DNA of 64,000 nucleotides. Origin: Plantago elongata (lineage: Eukaryota; Streptophyta; Magnoliopsida; Lamiales; Plantaginaceae). The notes under the pieces were generated by a model, which searched no databases, was not told the DNA's origin, and worked only from the letters and a program-made list of their open reading frames with translations. Where the stretch lies: contig JAYMSP010000121.1 of assembly GCA_036897095.1 (NCBI GenBank), positions 1 to 64,000 of the forward strand, in the 5' to 3' direction. This document shows positions 1 through 11,346 of this stretch, piece after piece; within the stretch, counting starts at the first letter, position 1, and each line of letters opens with the position of its first letter. Position numbers and translations under genes: made by a program.

Positions 1-293
1 TGGTGAAGATAAGAAATAAGAAGAAGACAAAGCGGTGGCGGATCTGTCGGTGGTGGTGGGTGGAGGAGAGCGGCCTGATGTACAAATATCGGAATCATAA
101 CATCTTGATGGTGGCGGATCTGGCGGATCTGTAGGTGGTGGTGGTGGGTGAATAAGTGGTGGCGGACCATGGCGGTTTGCAGAGATGTGGTGGTGATGAA
201 GCGGCGGTTCTAGTCGGTGGTGGTGTGTGGAGACGGCGATGGGTGGTGGTCGATGGGTGGGTGGTCGGGTGGACAAATCGATGGACAGAGACA

Positions 294-347
294 GGAGATG
301 AAATGGATCGATGGGGAGATGAAATGGATCGATGGGGAGATGAAATG
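294..347. repeat. 21-bp tandem repeat, about 2.5 units
   Basis: The unit GGAGATGAAATGGATCGATGG starts at 294 and 315, and a partial third unit starts at 336. The first two units are identical, which suggests recent slippage. The repeat lies in a G-rich low-complexity tract, and the peptides it would encode have no family resemblance. Confidence 0.85.
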
Positions 348-407
348 ACAGTAAATGGACTAACGGAGTACTTACTGGTAATTTGGTATATTATTGGGTT
401 TTGTACA

Positions 408-597
408 AAACCTTGGTCCGGTCGGTCCGACACTCGATTTTTCGGTATTTGGCCCGGACCGGATCAAGGACCGAGAAATGCAAAATATGAATACCGAGGA
501 CTGGACCTAGTTGGTTTAGGGCCGGCCCGAGGCCCGATTTTTCGGCCAGGTTAGGGCAGTATTTCAGTCCGATTCCGTTTATGCTCACCTTTAGCTA
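408..597. mobile_element. Probable hAT-type non-autonomous element end (fragment)
   Basis: This stretch is rich in GGTCCGG, GGCCCGG and CGATTTTTCGG motifs. Read on the minus strand it begins AGGTGAGCATAAACGG followed by CGG-rich repeats, which resembles ends of plant hAT-derived elements that open with GGTGAGCA and then repeat CGGT-like motifs. Only one end can be recognised. No matching opposite end or target duplication was found, so this is a fragment call. Confidence 0.35.
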
Positions 598-1010
598 TAG
601 ATACGAGTTCAAGTTTGCATGGTATGACATAGTGAAAATTGACTAGTGGTCATTTTCTTTGTTATAGGATGAACTATGACGATTATCGTGTCTGCATTTT
701 CACATGTGTTGTATTGTTTAACATTGAATTCTTAATTTCGGTTGTTGTGTGTTGTGGTATTTGCTTAATGTTTTCGGATTACATGTGGTTGTAGCTTTGT
801 ATGAATTCATATTTGCATTGTTTGTTTCGAACATTAGTCATCATATTTTTAATATGCATGTCGTTATTTTATCGTATATATCCAAATAATACAAATGCTA
901 ACATGTCATACCATGCCTCCACAATCGTGTTCGAATACATTATTCAATTACTTACGATTCCATTAACTAATATTTGCTTCGATTATTCTGGAATATAAAT
1001 TTATTATTGT

Positions 1011-1307
1011 AATTTTATCTCATTTTAATATATAAAAACATTACTCCATATACAAATACTACCAAACAACTTATTACATAATTATACTAATCATATAATT
1101 TTAACAACCTTAAATATCAATAATCAACCAATCTAATATTCATACATATTTTATCAAATCCCAATACAAATCGCATTATACTTAACACCAATCATTTATC
1201 TCTTATACAACCTATATAACAAACCTACAATACCCTATCCAATTACAATTCTATATCAATAAATTTACCAATCCTACTAAATTCAATCACTATTCATCCA
1301 TTTAAAC
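1011..1307. other. Extremely G-depleted tract on the + strand
   Basis: From about 1011 to 1307 I count one G (in TCGC near 1173) against roughly 65 C, with A and T normal for the region. Flanking DNA on both sides has ordinary G content. It carries no open reading frame of note and no visible repeat unit. Such asymmetry can come from strand-biased loss of G (loss of C on the other strand) or from an expanded C/A/T-only simple sequence. Its cause cannot be told here. Confidence 0.8.
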
Positions 1308-2230
1308 GGATTCAACTCAGATTCTATACCAAACCGTCACTTAGTGATTGATTAGATTAGAGAGGTTAAGCCGTTGCATGTCATGTTTCAGCCCTGGCCA
1401 GTGGCCTAATTAATATATGTAAGCAGCAAGTGCGAAACTATGCCTTGATGTACCTCGATGGTGCACCTCTTGGTCCGTGGGTTGTGAACCAGATAGAAAA
1501 GTGCACTTTTCGAAATAATGTTTTTTTCCAAAACTACAAAAAACAAATCATATCTTATTACTCATCTAGAAACATTGTGAGGGTGTTTATAATTATAACT
1601 GAGTTCATTTGAATTTGAATAACAGTGATTCATTATAATTATATTGTTATTATGTTTGGTATATACTAATTACTTTATTCCAGAATAAATATATTATATT
1701 TTTTTTATACACATAGCACTATAAATGTATTATTTTTATTTTTAATAACATTTCCAACCCAAAAATACTTCATGTAATTTTATCATTTAATATTTTACGC
1801 AGTACATTAAATTTCGTGTTAAAAAGAAGGATGGAGAAAAGGAAGTATACTTTTTAGTGAATTTAGAATTAATTTATAATAAAGTCGGGCTATGATAGGT
1901 CGACATCTTTTTCATTCGGTGGCAAAAGTTGATTGTTTATGTAACTAACAAAAATTAAAAAATTGAGGGAAATTGACTAATCCACCAATCAAGTCGAAAA
2001 GCTGCATTTTGCGTAGTTGACCGGGTAACAGATACTGTCCACAGTTTCTCTCCCTTCCCGTCTCAATAAGGTCAAAAAAACGCCATGGGATTCCAAATTT
2101 CTCAAAATCCTCTTTAGATTTTCAACAGATTCTTCTCTCCAACTGTACCTCAGATAATCAACTTCTCTCACCTTCGTCTAGCTCCATTTTTTTCACCTTT
2201 ACTTGCTCGTAGCCATTTCTGCAAGTCGAA

Positions 2231-5200
2231 ATGGTTGACAAATTTCGGTTGTCCGGTCAAAATGGTGTGGAAACCGATTGGAGATCTCAACTTTCGGCGG
2301 ATTTAAGGAATTCGGTTGTCAATAAACTGTATGTTGCTTTCGTTGTGCTTGTTCTGTTTTATTTCATGCATCGACATTTTCTCCAATCGATCAGTTCCTA
2401 TTTTGCTTCGTGTCATGTTTGTTGATCTTCTGTTTATGTTGTTAGCTTAGATTGCACGCATAGTTATTCACTTAGTCAGGTTCAATAGTGATTTAGCCTT
2501 TCGTATCAACTCTGTTTTGATTTGTTGAGATGTGGAATGAAGTGCATTGTATTGATGATGTTAACTGTGTCATGTATAATCAGTTATAGGCTTATAGCTT
2601 GCTTGTGATAATGGTCGTATACATATATGCTTAAGAAAGCATCTCATACACAAGCTTATGATCTGTCATGAGGTGCAGGTGCCCCATTCGGCATTGTATG
2701 ATATATCCGAGCCTTCCCCAATTAAGAAAGTCATACTTTCATTTTATCATCACTAAAATCTATTAACCGCACCTCTGGAAGACCTTCACTTATACAAGAC
2801 CACCTAGTTACGTGTTGTACCTTCCGTCACTAAATTCTGAAATGCATTGACTACATGAATATGTTGAATTTAAAGTGAAAGAATGTCGGAATATCAGTGT
2901 GCATAAGTTACTATGAAACTGCAAGATTTGTTTCCTGATATACATGATGATCAGTCAGATACTTCTGGTAGAATATAGAGTTACGGTTGATTAGTGAGAC
3001 AAAAACTAAGTGGCGATACTTTCAAATGTATAGGATGGATACCATGAAACACAATCTTGCTTTGTCTGGACAAAGGTTGGTGGAACTAAAGAATATAGCC
3101 GTTAGGTATGAGGAATTGTATTACAGGTCCGCCACTGGCCAGGTATTTTTTTGATTGGACACCTTGATGTTTCTCATGTTTGAGAAAATTTACATGCTGT
3201 TCACTGTTACCTATGTGGTCTGATATTAATAAGACCATCTATATCTGGAACTTCTTGCAGGATGATTATTTGGAAAAGATATGTATGAAAATGTATACTA
3301 TGGAGGCATCCAGAAATCTTACGGCAGATCCCCTTCAGTCTGATGCTGCAGGTAATAGAATGATCCATTTAACAATCCGCTTCCTGTAACTGGTTGTTCT
3401 TTTTTGCTCTTGCAATATCAAAGCGCTCTGCAGCTCAGTCTGTAGCCAGCCTTTTGAATATTACGTTTCTTTATAACCCTATCTGAGCAGCCTCAACGAA
3501 CTAGGTACCATCTGTTAGTTGCTTTTACTACTGAGGCCTTAAAGTGGCATGATTTCTTCTACATTATCATTCAGAGTCTTTGGCACTATTTCTCTTATAA
3601 GTACCTTTCTGGAACTGTCATTTGCTAACTAAGTTATGACTTATGATGATTGATGGGTGATGATGTAAGTCTGTTGGAATCTTGTCATTTATTTCTAGTG
3701 TAAATTCCTTTTTTGTCTGACAGCTTCACAAGGCATGCAGTCCCACTTGCAAAATCAGGTCCAGCAAAAACCCATTCATGTGGTTCCAAGTGAGTTGTTA
3801 CCCAAGAATAGTCATAAAAGCACCTCTACTGTTGGGCCAAATTCTTCTTCTTTGACATCTGGGCTGCCCAGTGTTATGAATCCCAGCATGCATGTTGTAG
3901 AAAACTCCATCAGTCTAGGTGTACGTTCTAGCAATTCTGATGGACAGATCTGTGGAAACCAACAGGTAGTGCGGCAGGAACAACACCCTCAGCAGATGCA
4001 GTCTGTCTCCAAGAATCAGTCGCAGCACCTCCCTTTGAAGAGAAAACTGGAACAAGGAATTTTTTCTCAATCGTCTTTGCAATCTCAGAACCTATTTCAA
4101 GAATCACAGCTCCAATCATCTCAGAATGAAAATCCACAGCCTTCTTTGAGCCAATCATCAACTTTGTCTACTCTTCAGCTAAACCAGCTGTCATCTCCTC
4201 CGATGAGAAAACATAGTTCTTCTCTTGATACACTCCAAATACCGATTGCTCCGCATAATAATATCTTCAAATTGCAGAAGCAGCAGCAGGCTACTAATCA
4301 TCACTGCAATCTCCCGAGCATGCACCAGCAGCAATTACCACAAAATGTTTCTGATTTCCAGCAGCAAATGGTAGGAATTCGACAAGGCAGCTCGAGCTTG
4401 CAAACTAATCTGAAACTTGAGAGTATGTTGCATAAGTCTAAGGTTTCTAAACGGAAGCAGATTCAGCAAACCAATCCAAACATGTTGCCTGACCAAGCCC
4501 AACTGACACAGCTACATCAACCGATTTCAGAGATCCAGTCACAGCCTGGCCAGCTGCATCAGGAATGTGGACTGCTGCAATCTGGAATTCAGTTGCAAGG
4601 AGAAATGCAACTACCTAATCAATGGACTATTTCCCCTCTGCAGGAGCTGACTATGACAGATCTACAGGGTCCGACATTTCAGTTCCAAGGAACTACAAAG
4701 TTGCCACTAAGTAAGTTTCTGGTGTTGTAGTTGTTTCATTCACTTCTTGTTTGATTCTTTCTGTCATGAATCACCATTAATTTAGTTGTCCATGAATTGA
4801 GCTGTGGGTCATTCTTCTATTCTAATCATGCTGTGTGGATTCATTGAAAATAATTTAGAGCTCTCAGGTGTCTGAGTATGTGTGTGTGTGTGTGTGCGCG
4901 CGCGCGAGCGCCCACACAAGCAAATAGAGTCTGCAGTTTGTTTGGCAATTTTAAGAACTAAAATCTTGTGAGAGCCACACAAGCAAATCGCTAAACCATT
5001 GTTTTTCCATGGTATCACCATTCTCCACACCATGCTTGCAGTTCATTTGCATGGCATTATTGGTTCATTTTTTGCCAAATGAGAAACAAAATTTGGGTAC
5101 CCCATTGTAGGATAGCACAAGCAAGAAGATCTCCCAATCACGGAATCATTTAATCCAGCCTAGAGAGCTTTATCTCTTGCATCTTGTAAAACTCAATTAG

Positions 5201-6217
5201 AAGCTTCTAGTTTTACTCTTTAAGAGAGTCAACTGCTGGGTTTAATAACTATTAAGTTCTCTAATCCATTTTTTTTGTCCTGGCAACGTTTACCGTCCGT
5301 ATACTTTGCCTGAGACAAGCACTAACTACGTAATAAGTTCTCTATGAACTTATGAAGAGTAGTAATATATCACTATTTTGGCAAATGATATAAAAAGCAT
5401 GCAATTTTTGAAAGACAAAGCTGTGGCTATATATGCTCGGTCGTGGAACTCTTGCATCCATCTTCAGACAAGACAATCTCTTTTTCTATCTTTTGTAAAT
5501 TAAAATAATGATATGATGTTGCAGTGTTGCTACTGCTTAATATGATTACATAAGTTCTTTTTCTAACCTGTTTTAATTTCATGATACTTGAAGCGTCATT
5601 CACTTCCTCATCACATTCGGCAAGTATTAATGGTTGTGACTGGATGGAGGAGCTTTTTAAGGTACTATATTACTATAAGTTATTTTCATTTGGGAAATGT
5701 CATCTTTATGAGGTAAATATCAAAATAAATAACCTCAGCTATGTTTCCTTCTAAAGCATGCAAGGATAAATGACTATATTGCATTGTCTCTTGGGATTTA
5801 AATCTTTCATTAATAAAAAATGGAATAATATACCATTGCAGGACCCGGCAGATTTTCCTGAATTAAGCGAAATTTACCAGAGAATAAATGCCGATTTACA
5901 TCAGGTAAGTTACGTGCTTTTATCCTTCGTTACCTGATGTTTTCAAGTACATTCAAAATGACCAGGTGTTTCATTTTTTATGGGTCGATAAAATAGCCTG
6001 GTCATTTACTGGATGTAGGTTGCTCTGGAAACTAAACCAGAACTTCAGTTTTGACATTTTCCTTTTTGCTGATTCTCTCCAGGAGTGAAGGATTGTATGA
6101 ATGGAGCATTATTGATCATTCTGTTCCATTGTTACACTGCAGCACTATTCTCTACGGCAACAACCTAAGCACAAGAGACTTAAACAATTTCAATACTATA
6201 ACAGAAGTAAAGTTTAA
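2231..6217 (+). CDS. MED15-like mediator subunit with KIX domain, C-terminally truncated
   Basis: Exons: 2231-2328, 3034-3142, 3261-3351, 3724-4710, 5594-5661, 5842-5904 and 6143-6217. All have GT-AG borders and consistent phases, giving 496 aa. Residues 1-100 match the KIX domain of plant Mediator tail subunit MED15 (DWRSQLSADLRNSVVNKLMD, then LVELKNIAVRYEELYYRSATGQ and DYLEKICMKMYTMEA). The KIX fold binds activation domains and links them to RNA polymerase II in the nucleus. Exon 4 encodes about 330 residues rich in Gln, Ser and Leu, usual for MED15. The next exons match the conserved WMEELF and PELSEIYQRI segments. Plant MED15a is far longer (Arabidopsis about 1335 aa). Here the frame ends at TAA 6215-6217, although homologous sequence continues downstream. 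It could be a short KIX-containing paralogue or a gene in decay. Confidence 0.8.
4876..4910. repeat. (TG)n(CG)n microsatellite in a MED15-like intron
   Basis: A run of TG dinucleotides from about 4879 passes directly into CG dinucleotides ending near 4906. Such compound purine-pyrimidine alternation can adopt Z-DNA and is usually length-variable. It lies in the intron between the exons at 3724-4710 and 5594-5661. Confidence 0.85.
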
Positions 6218-6759
6218 CCAAATCACTGGGAAAAGTTTGTTGCAGTTGAGAAGCAGATTGTGAATCGTTTGAATGACTCACATCTCGATGATATTCATGG
6301 GACAGAATCAACTATTGCTTCCGGAAAGTCGAATCTTTTGGAGCAGCCAGTTGAGCGCCTAATAAAAGTGGTCAGTGAAACTACTCGTTAATTGAATAAT
6401 GCCCTTGTCACTGTCTTTTATGTGATAATATGATTACTACCTTTTGTTTTTGTAATCTGATTGTTTAGCTTTCCCCTCTTTTAACAGATGAAATCAATGT
6501 CCTATACTCCTATGATTCTTTGAGTGCCTCAGTCAGTGACATCATTTCAGTTGTGAGTATGACCGATAGTTTTCCAGGATCCACTCCATGGAATGGATCA
6601 CAGGCGGCAGTTGGTGAAGATTTGGCTGCTGCTACTAAACGCCGCCTGTATGGACCTAGTTGTACAAAGAAAATGAGACGTTTCACAAGTACAGTGCGGC
6701 CCAATGTTTGTGAACTGCGTAAAGTGTCGCTGATAGGCTCCTGCCTTAATTGGTTGTGA
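6218..6759 (+). pseudogene. Untranslated remnant of the MED15 C-terminal region
   Basis: After TAA 6215-6217 the same frame still reads a MED15-like segment (VEKQIVNRLN ... EQPVERLIKV) up to a donor at 6371. The next exon begins at 6488 with MKSMS, as expected for MED15 (PVERLIKAVKSMS in relatives), but that frame meets TGA at 6521. The conserved continuation SASVSDIISVVSMTD and then NGSQAAVGEDLAAATKRRL is in a frame shifted by one base. That reading ends at 6759, short of the usual end. One stop plus at least one frameshift, with homology kept around them, indicates fairly recent loss of the C-terminal half. Confidence 0.7.
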
Positions 6760-8875
6760 ATCCTGATGACTGTTTATTAACAGGTACTTACTTCCTAAGC
6801 ACTTCACTTTTTTTGGAGGTGAAAAGTGTATCTTATCAGGTCATGTCATAAGATCGAAGATGTTGGGACGGAGTGTTCATAGTTCTTTTGTAGTCTGGTA
6901 AATCCTACATATACACAAGGTGGCAAAACTAGTTCCATTCTGTTTTGGATTGACTCCATATGATATGATATGGACTTGCATGATATTAATATTTGTTGAA
7001 CTAATGTCACTTTATTTACCAGCTTAAAAAACGTTATGTTTGTTGAATTTAACTAAACACTGTTTAAAAGTAAGAAAAAAATAATCCCATTCGTTTTCAA
7101 AGTTTACCATTTGTATGTGAAAATGGAATAAATTAATAAGTAGATGGTAATACGTAAGATAAAAAAATAGAAAAATTAATAAATAGTATTTTTTTAGAAT
7201 AAAAGAGTGATTAATAAATGTAGATAGTTTGATTACTTTCATAAGGAAACGAAATGACAAATACTAGTAAATGTTCTGTAAAGAACAGAGTATGAAGTCA
7301 TGGCTCCCTGTGGCTCTAAAATGGATCCATGTTTTTCCATTTAGATACAATATCTATCTAAAGTGTATGCAGTATGCTAGTAATTTGGATCTGATTATCA
7401 AAACTAGCTGGTGCCTCGTAGATCTTCATCTTTGCTTTTGGTATCGTGTGAAAACATCGGCGGAGGAGGAGGTGCATGCGGGGAGCCGGGGACACTAAAT
7501 TTTCAAATTAACATATTTTAGTCCTGAACTTTTTATTTTTTTAACATTTCATCTAAAATCTTTAAATATACTTTTTACCTCTACATTTCATTTCTTACTC
7601 TGCCATTTCTTGGAACAACGCCTGCTGAGTTGCTGGATGTCAATTTCATGCACATCAAAACCAACCATACCCATTGCTGTACACGGGACTACTTGTTTGT
7701 TGTTTCTATAAATAACTTGCAAATAGTACGTGAGTAAGAAGTTCAACCACGGCAAGTAAATTGGGTAAAACTCCAACTACTCTAAAAGTATAATCACATG
7801 TCAATTATTGACTCACATGATTTGTGACAATTTTGTGTAACAATCCATCGCACGCCCACCCAATGACAAGGTACATTGAAAGGGAGAAAGAAAAAAAACC
7901 AAAACCATGTTACTGTAACTACCCGGACCCTCGTGCTTGAGTTTGATTACTGCCTGGTGAGTGGTAACCGACTACTCACTAGACATATTGATCCATAAAT
8001 CAATACGTAACTCCATTGAACTTTGTTGTCAATTGTGCGTACCATGAGAAACTTGTTAGCGATTCACTAATGAACATTCCAAACTCTGCAGCTCGTGGTT
8101 GTACGAGTAACATTATCAATCGGGTGCATTAAGTTGATATCGACTAGCAATACAAAGAACATCCATAGAGAGGGACTTGAATGAACCAAAAGATCCAACA
8201 GCCATCAGAGAATAATTTCATTCTGATAAATGGAGGTGTCTAATTGAATTCCATACATTGAAATCAAATGGTCCATATTTTGTTTCACTCTTATCATCAT
8301 CATCATCATCATCATCAACAACTTTCCCATAGATAAATGGACCACATTAACTGCATCCATGTACGAGTGTTTGGGCACACAATGTGTGTGTGTTTGTTTT
8401 GCAGACTGTACATAAAAGTCCAGTGATAATGCCAAAGGAAAAATCCAGCCTGTTGCTGACAATTGCCTTTGCTCTTTCCTTTTCTCCTTCTGCAATTTAT
8501 GATAATGGCTACTATGCCTTAAATGAATGTACTTGGTTTACAACAAGATCAGGTTATTGTGGCTAATAAGCAGCATTAACACTTGCTTTGGATGCACATT
8601 CAAGTCTACAAGTTCCATTCTGTCCACAATTGTACAAGTTCCATTCGGTAATATAACTAATATGTAATTCGCGCTAGAGTTTCAATCACAATCGAAGGAG
8701 AGATTGGAACTCCAGGACATTAGTATTCATTCATCAATCACCATTACTTACAAACACACAAATTGTGAAGCTTCTAGTAGATCAAAGATGAAAAGATATA
8801 CTACTACTACTACAATATCTTATAGATTAATGGTTGCTTCTAAACTGCTAAACTTCTGCTACCTAAGATAGAACC
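6760..8875. other. Intergenic, no gene seen
   Basis: This stretch lies between the broken MED15-like gene and the 3' end of the LRR gene on the minus strand. It is AT-rich. A (TCA)8-like microsatellite sits at about 8292-8317 and a short CTA run near 8800. Open frames here are short and carry no recognisable motif. The last 200 bases should include the 3' UTR of the minus-strand LRR gene. Confidence 0.6.
8292..8317. repeat. (TCA)n microsatellite
   Basis: Eight perfect ATC/TCA units in intergenic DNA upstream of the LRR gene's 3' end. Probably length-variable between individuals. Confidence 0.85.
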
Positions 8876-11046
8876 TTATAACAGGACAAATGCTGAAACC
8901 AAGAACATTTCAACAAGAAGAATGAATCCACTTAGAACATTTACTGAACCTGTAGAAGAGTTGTTTTCACCGACACCATTCCAATCTCCATTATCAACCT
9001 TGGACCCTGAATCAAGGTGTATCTCATGGCTTGTGACTCCATCCTGTTCACACAGTTTAACTCCAAATGGGGTGTAACTTGCAGGCGCCAGTCCAGCCGA
9101 ATAGCACAGATTCGGATTGCTCCATGCACCAAATCTCCTTCCCATTTTCTCGTAAAACTGTTTTGAAAATTTAAGCGCTCCTGTCAAATTGTTACCGTGA
9201 ATGTAAAATGCACCAAAACTAGGCAAAGTCTCGAGCTTCGGGGAGATATTGCCTGTGAGCTTGTTGTCATGAAGGCCCAGGAATCTCAGCCGCTTGAGAT
9301 CTGCAATGGATTCCGGAATGCTACCTGTTAAACTGGTATTTGACAGATCCAACGCAGTCAGGCCCTGCAGATTCTGCCACTGAACACTCATTAGATCACC
9401 ACCAAGGTTTGGGTTGTTTGAAAGAACTAATTCTTGTAAGGAACTCATCTCTTGAAGTGACCTTGACAATCCACCTGATAATCTGTTATAGCTCAAGTCC
9501 AAAAGTGTCAAGTCCTTCATACTTTTAATCCCTTCTGGGATTGTCCCTTCAAACTGATTGTTACTTAGATCAAGCTTCAATAACGAACTCAGTCCTCCAA
9601 GACTCGAATTCAGGAAACCGGACAGAGAATTTCTACTAAGATCAAGAATCAGGAGATTATATAATCCCTTAACATTATCAGGGATGTACCCGGTTAACGA
9701 GTTTCCAGCGAGATTCAACCTCTTTAAGGAGGCCAAGTTGCCAATGCTCACCGGGATTTCACCGGTTATTCCATTTTCTGTAATGACCAAGGACTGAAGA
9801 TTTTTGAGCTCCCCAATAGATACTGGGATATTCCCCGTAAGGCCAGGATTCGACCGGAACTCCAGCGACTCTAAACTGTGCGCTAGAAGTTCCCAATTCT
9901 GAGTAGGAATCGGAACGGGAGTCTGGTGTGATGACACGAAGCAATTGAAGAAAGATAGAGATTTGAGGTGCTTTAATTTGAACAAATTGGAGTTAAACTT
10001 GACGTTTCCGGCACAACTCAGTGAGTTATCGTGGACAGGTCCGATCGTTAAGTCAGTGACATACCATAGTCCATTGAACAGATCACAACCAACACCCTGA
10101 CAAAGAAGAAACAAAACAGTTGTGTCTTAGAACTAGTACATTGGGAAACAGACTCTTCGAAAGTCAGTTGAATAGAAGAGTACTCTTGCTTTAGTAGTAC
10201 AACAGCAAATTAGTATAACTGACATTTTTATATCAAGAAGGCCCATAGTCTGAAACTTGCAAACAATAAAAGAGTCTAAAACCAAGTTTGTTGTGGAAAA
10301 AAAATGAGTGCATGAGTTGCAATCTCAACCTTTTGTTTCCTTTTACAGTTGGAATCATTCTTATTGTCTCTAACAGAAAGATAATCTAGTTTCCTAACTC
10401 AAAATGAAGAGAAACAGTTTGTTGTCAATTATGCTTCTTAAATAAAAGCTAGAAATAGCAAGATTCTAGTATTTGAAATGTGACAGACTATGCAAACAGA
10501 TATATTCCAGAAAATAAGAAACAGACAAAGAGAAAATGGTGAAGAACTAAAGCAAAGGAATGAAGTGGTTATGATTACACTGATTTTTTGCAAGTAAATA
10601 TATTCAATTGGCATTTGCAAACAATTAATTACATCACCCATTTCACTCCATAAAATCCTGAAAGTTTCATAAACCATTAGGAGTAAAGTAAACATACAGT
10701 CATATGGTGTATAACTTTGGCTCCGAACTTGAGTTGAGTTGTATCAAATCGAGTTGAGGTTTACTAACACAACTCAAAAACCATCAATGGAATAGTAGCA
10801 AACTAGCAACAGTAGTACCTGGATAGGAGTCCAACCACAAGGATCCGGATAAAGATCCGACCCGTTCCACCAACTCCCCACAAAAGCTTGAACAGTAGAA
10901 TACAGAGCATCCTGCTCTGTTCTCTCCATTGGAGCTCCAATCACCAGCACACCATCTCCATCTTCATCTTCTCCACTCACACCACTCAACTCAAACACAC
11001 ACACAGCCAAAATGAAAACGCTCAAACACTTGAGGAGCCTCTTCAT
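8876..11046 (-). CDS. Secreted leucine-rich repeat protein, PII-2-like
   Basis: Two exons read leftwards: 10819-11046 and 8876-10096, joined in phase 0, giving 482 aa. The start at 11046 gives a clear signal peptide (MKRLLKCLSVFILAVCVFEL). An in-frame ATG at 11067 would add 7 residues and blunt it. The next part (DALYSTVQAFVGSWWNGSDLY, DPCGWTPIQGVGCD) is the N-terminal cap of the PII-2 (PIRIFORMOSPORA INDICA-INSENSITIVE 2) family. About ten plant-type LRRs (LxxLxLxxNxLxGxIP) cover roughly residues 150-390. The C-terminus holds a Cys-containing cap (NPNLCYSAG) and ends in a hydrophobic stretch, consistent with a GPI-anchor signal or membrane anchor. There is no kinase domain, so it probably acts at the cell surface as a receptor-like protein. 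PII-2 was named for a role in root colonisation by an endophytic fungus; that role is not shown for this copy. Confidence 0.9.
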
Positions 11047-11320
11047 AGCTGTTCTATGCACAAACAAACCCTATTTACACTAAATGAGCAGGCTTTTCAA
11101 GAAAAGATTGAATCTTTAAGGTGAAAATGGGTAAAGAAAGTGAAAGGAGAAGAGTAATGACATTGCAAGAAAATGGGATTGGAGAGTGTTTATAGAAAAG
11201 GCCAAGGAAGGAAGTAAATGGAGAATTGAAGAATGAAGAAGACGGTACGAAGGAGTGGTACTATTAGCATATATATCGTTAAAGAAAGAGAGAGCACAGT
11301 TATCAATGAGAGGAAATAAT

Positions 11321-11346
11321 AGAGCAGAGCAGAGCAGAACAGAGCA
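11321..11346. repeat. AGAGC microsatellite
   Basis: Five tandem AGAGC-type units, one altered (AGAAC), lie about 275 bp upstream of the LRR gene start, in its promoter or leader. Confidence 0.8.

Larger units (their letters stand above)
1..2230. other. Gene-free left flank with low-complexity and repeat DNA
   Basis: No coding exon could be supported here. Bases 1-350 are G-rich on the + strand, built from GGTGGC/GGTGGT-like triplets, and are open by composition in two frames without resembling a protein. A 21-bp tandem repeat lies at 294-347, a CCGG-rich hAT-like end at about 408-597, and a strand-asymmetric G-free tract at about 1011-1307. The last 250 bases before 2231 should hold the promoter and 5' leader of the MED15-like gene. 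I see no certain TATA box. Confidence 0.6.

Noticed and set aside
95-588. Open frames on both strands of 65-132 codons in the left flank
   Set aside because: They read through GGT/GGC simple sequence and CCGG-rich repeat DNA, have repetitive peptides (HRSISSP repeats), and match no family. They are open by composition.
8941-9132. Short minus-strand frame inside the LRR gene, and other frames overlapping the LRR, CRWN, DCP5 and CHUP1 exons
   Set aside because: They lie in alternative frames of well-supported exons and carry no motif of their own.
11047-11067. Upstream ATG of the LRR gene at 11067
   Set aside because: It would place seven polar residues before the signal peptide; the ATG at 11046 gives a standard signal sequence.
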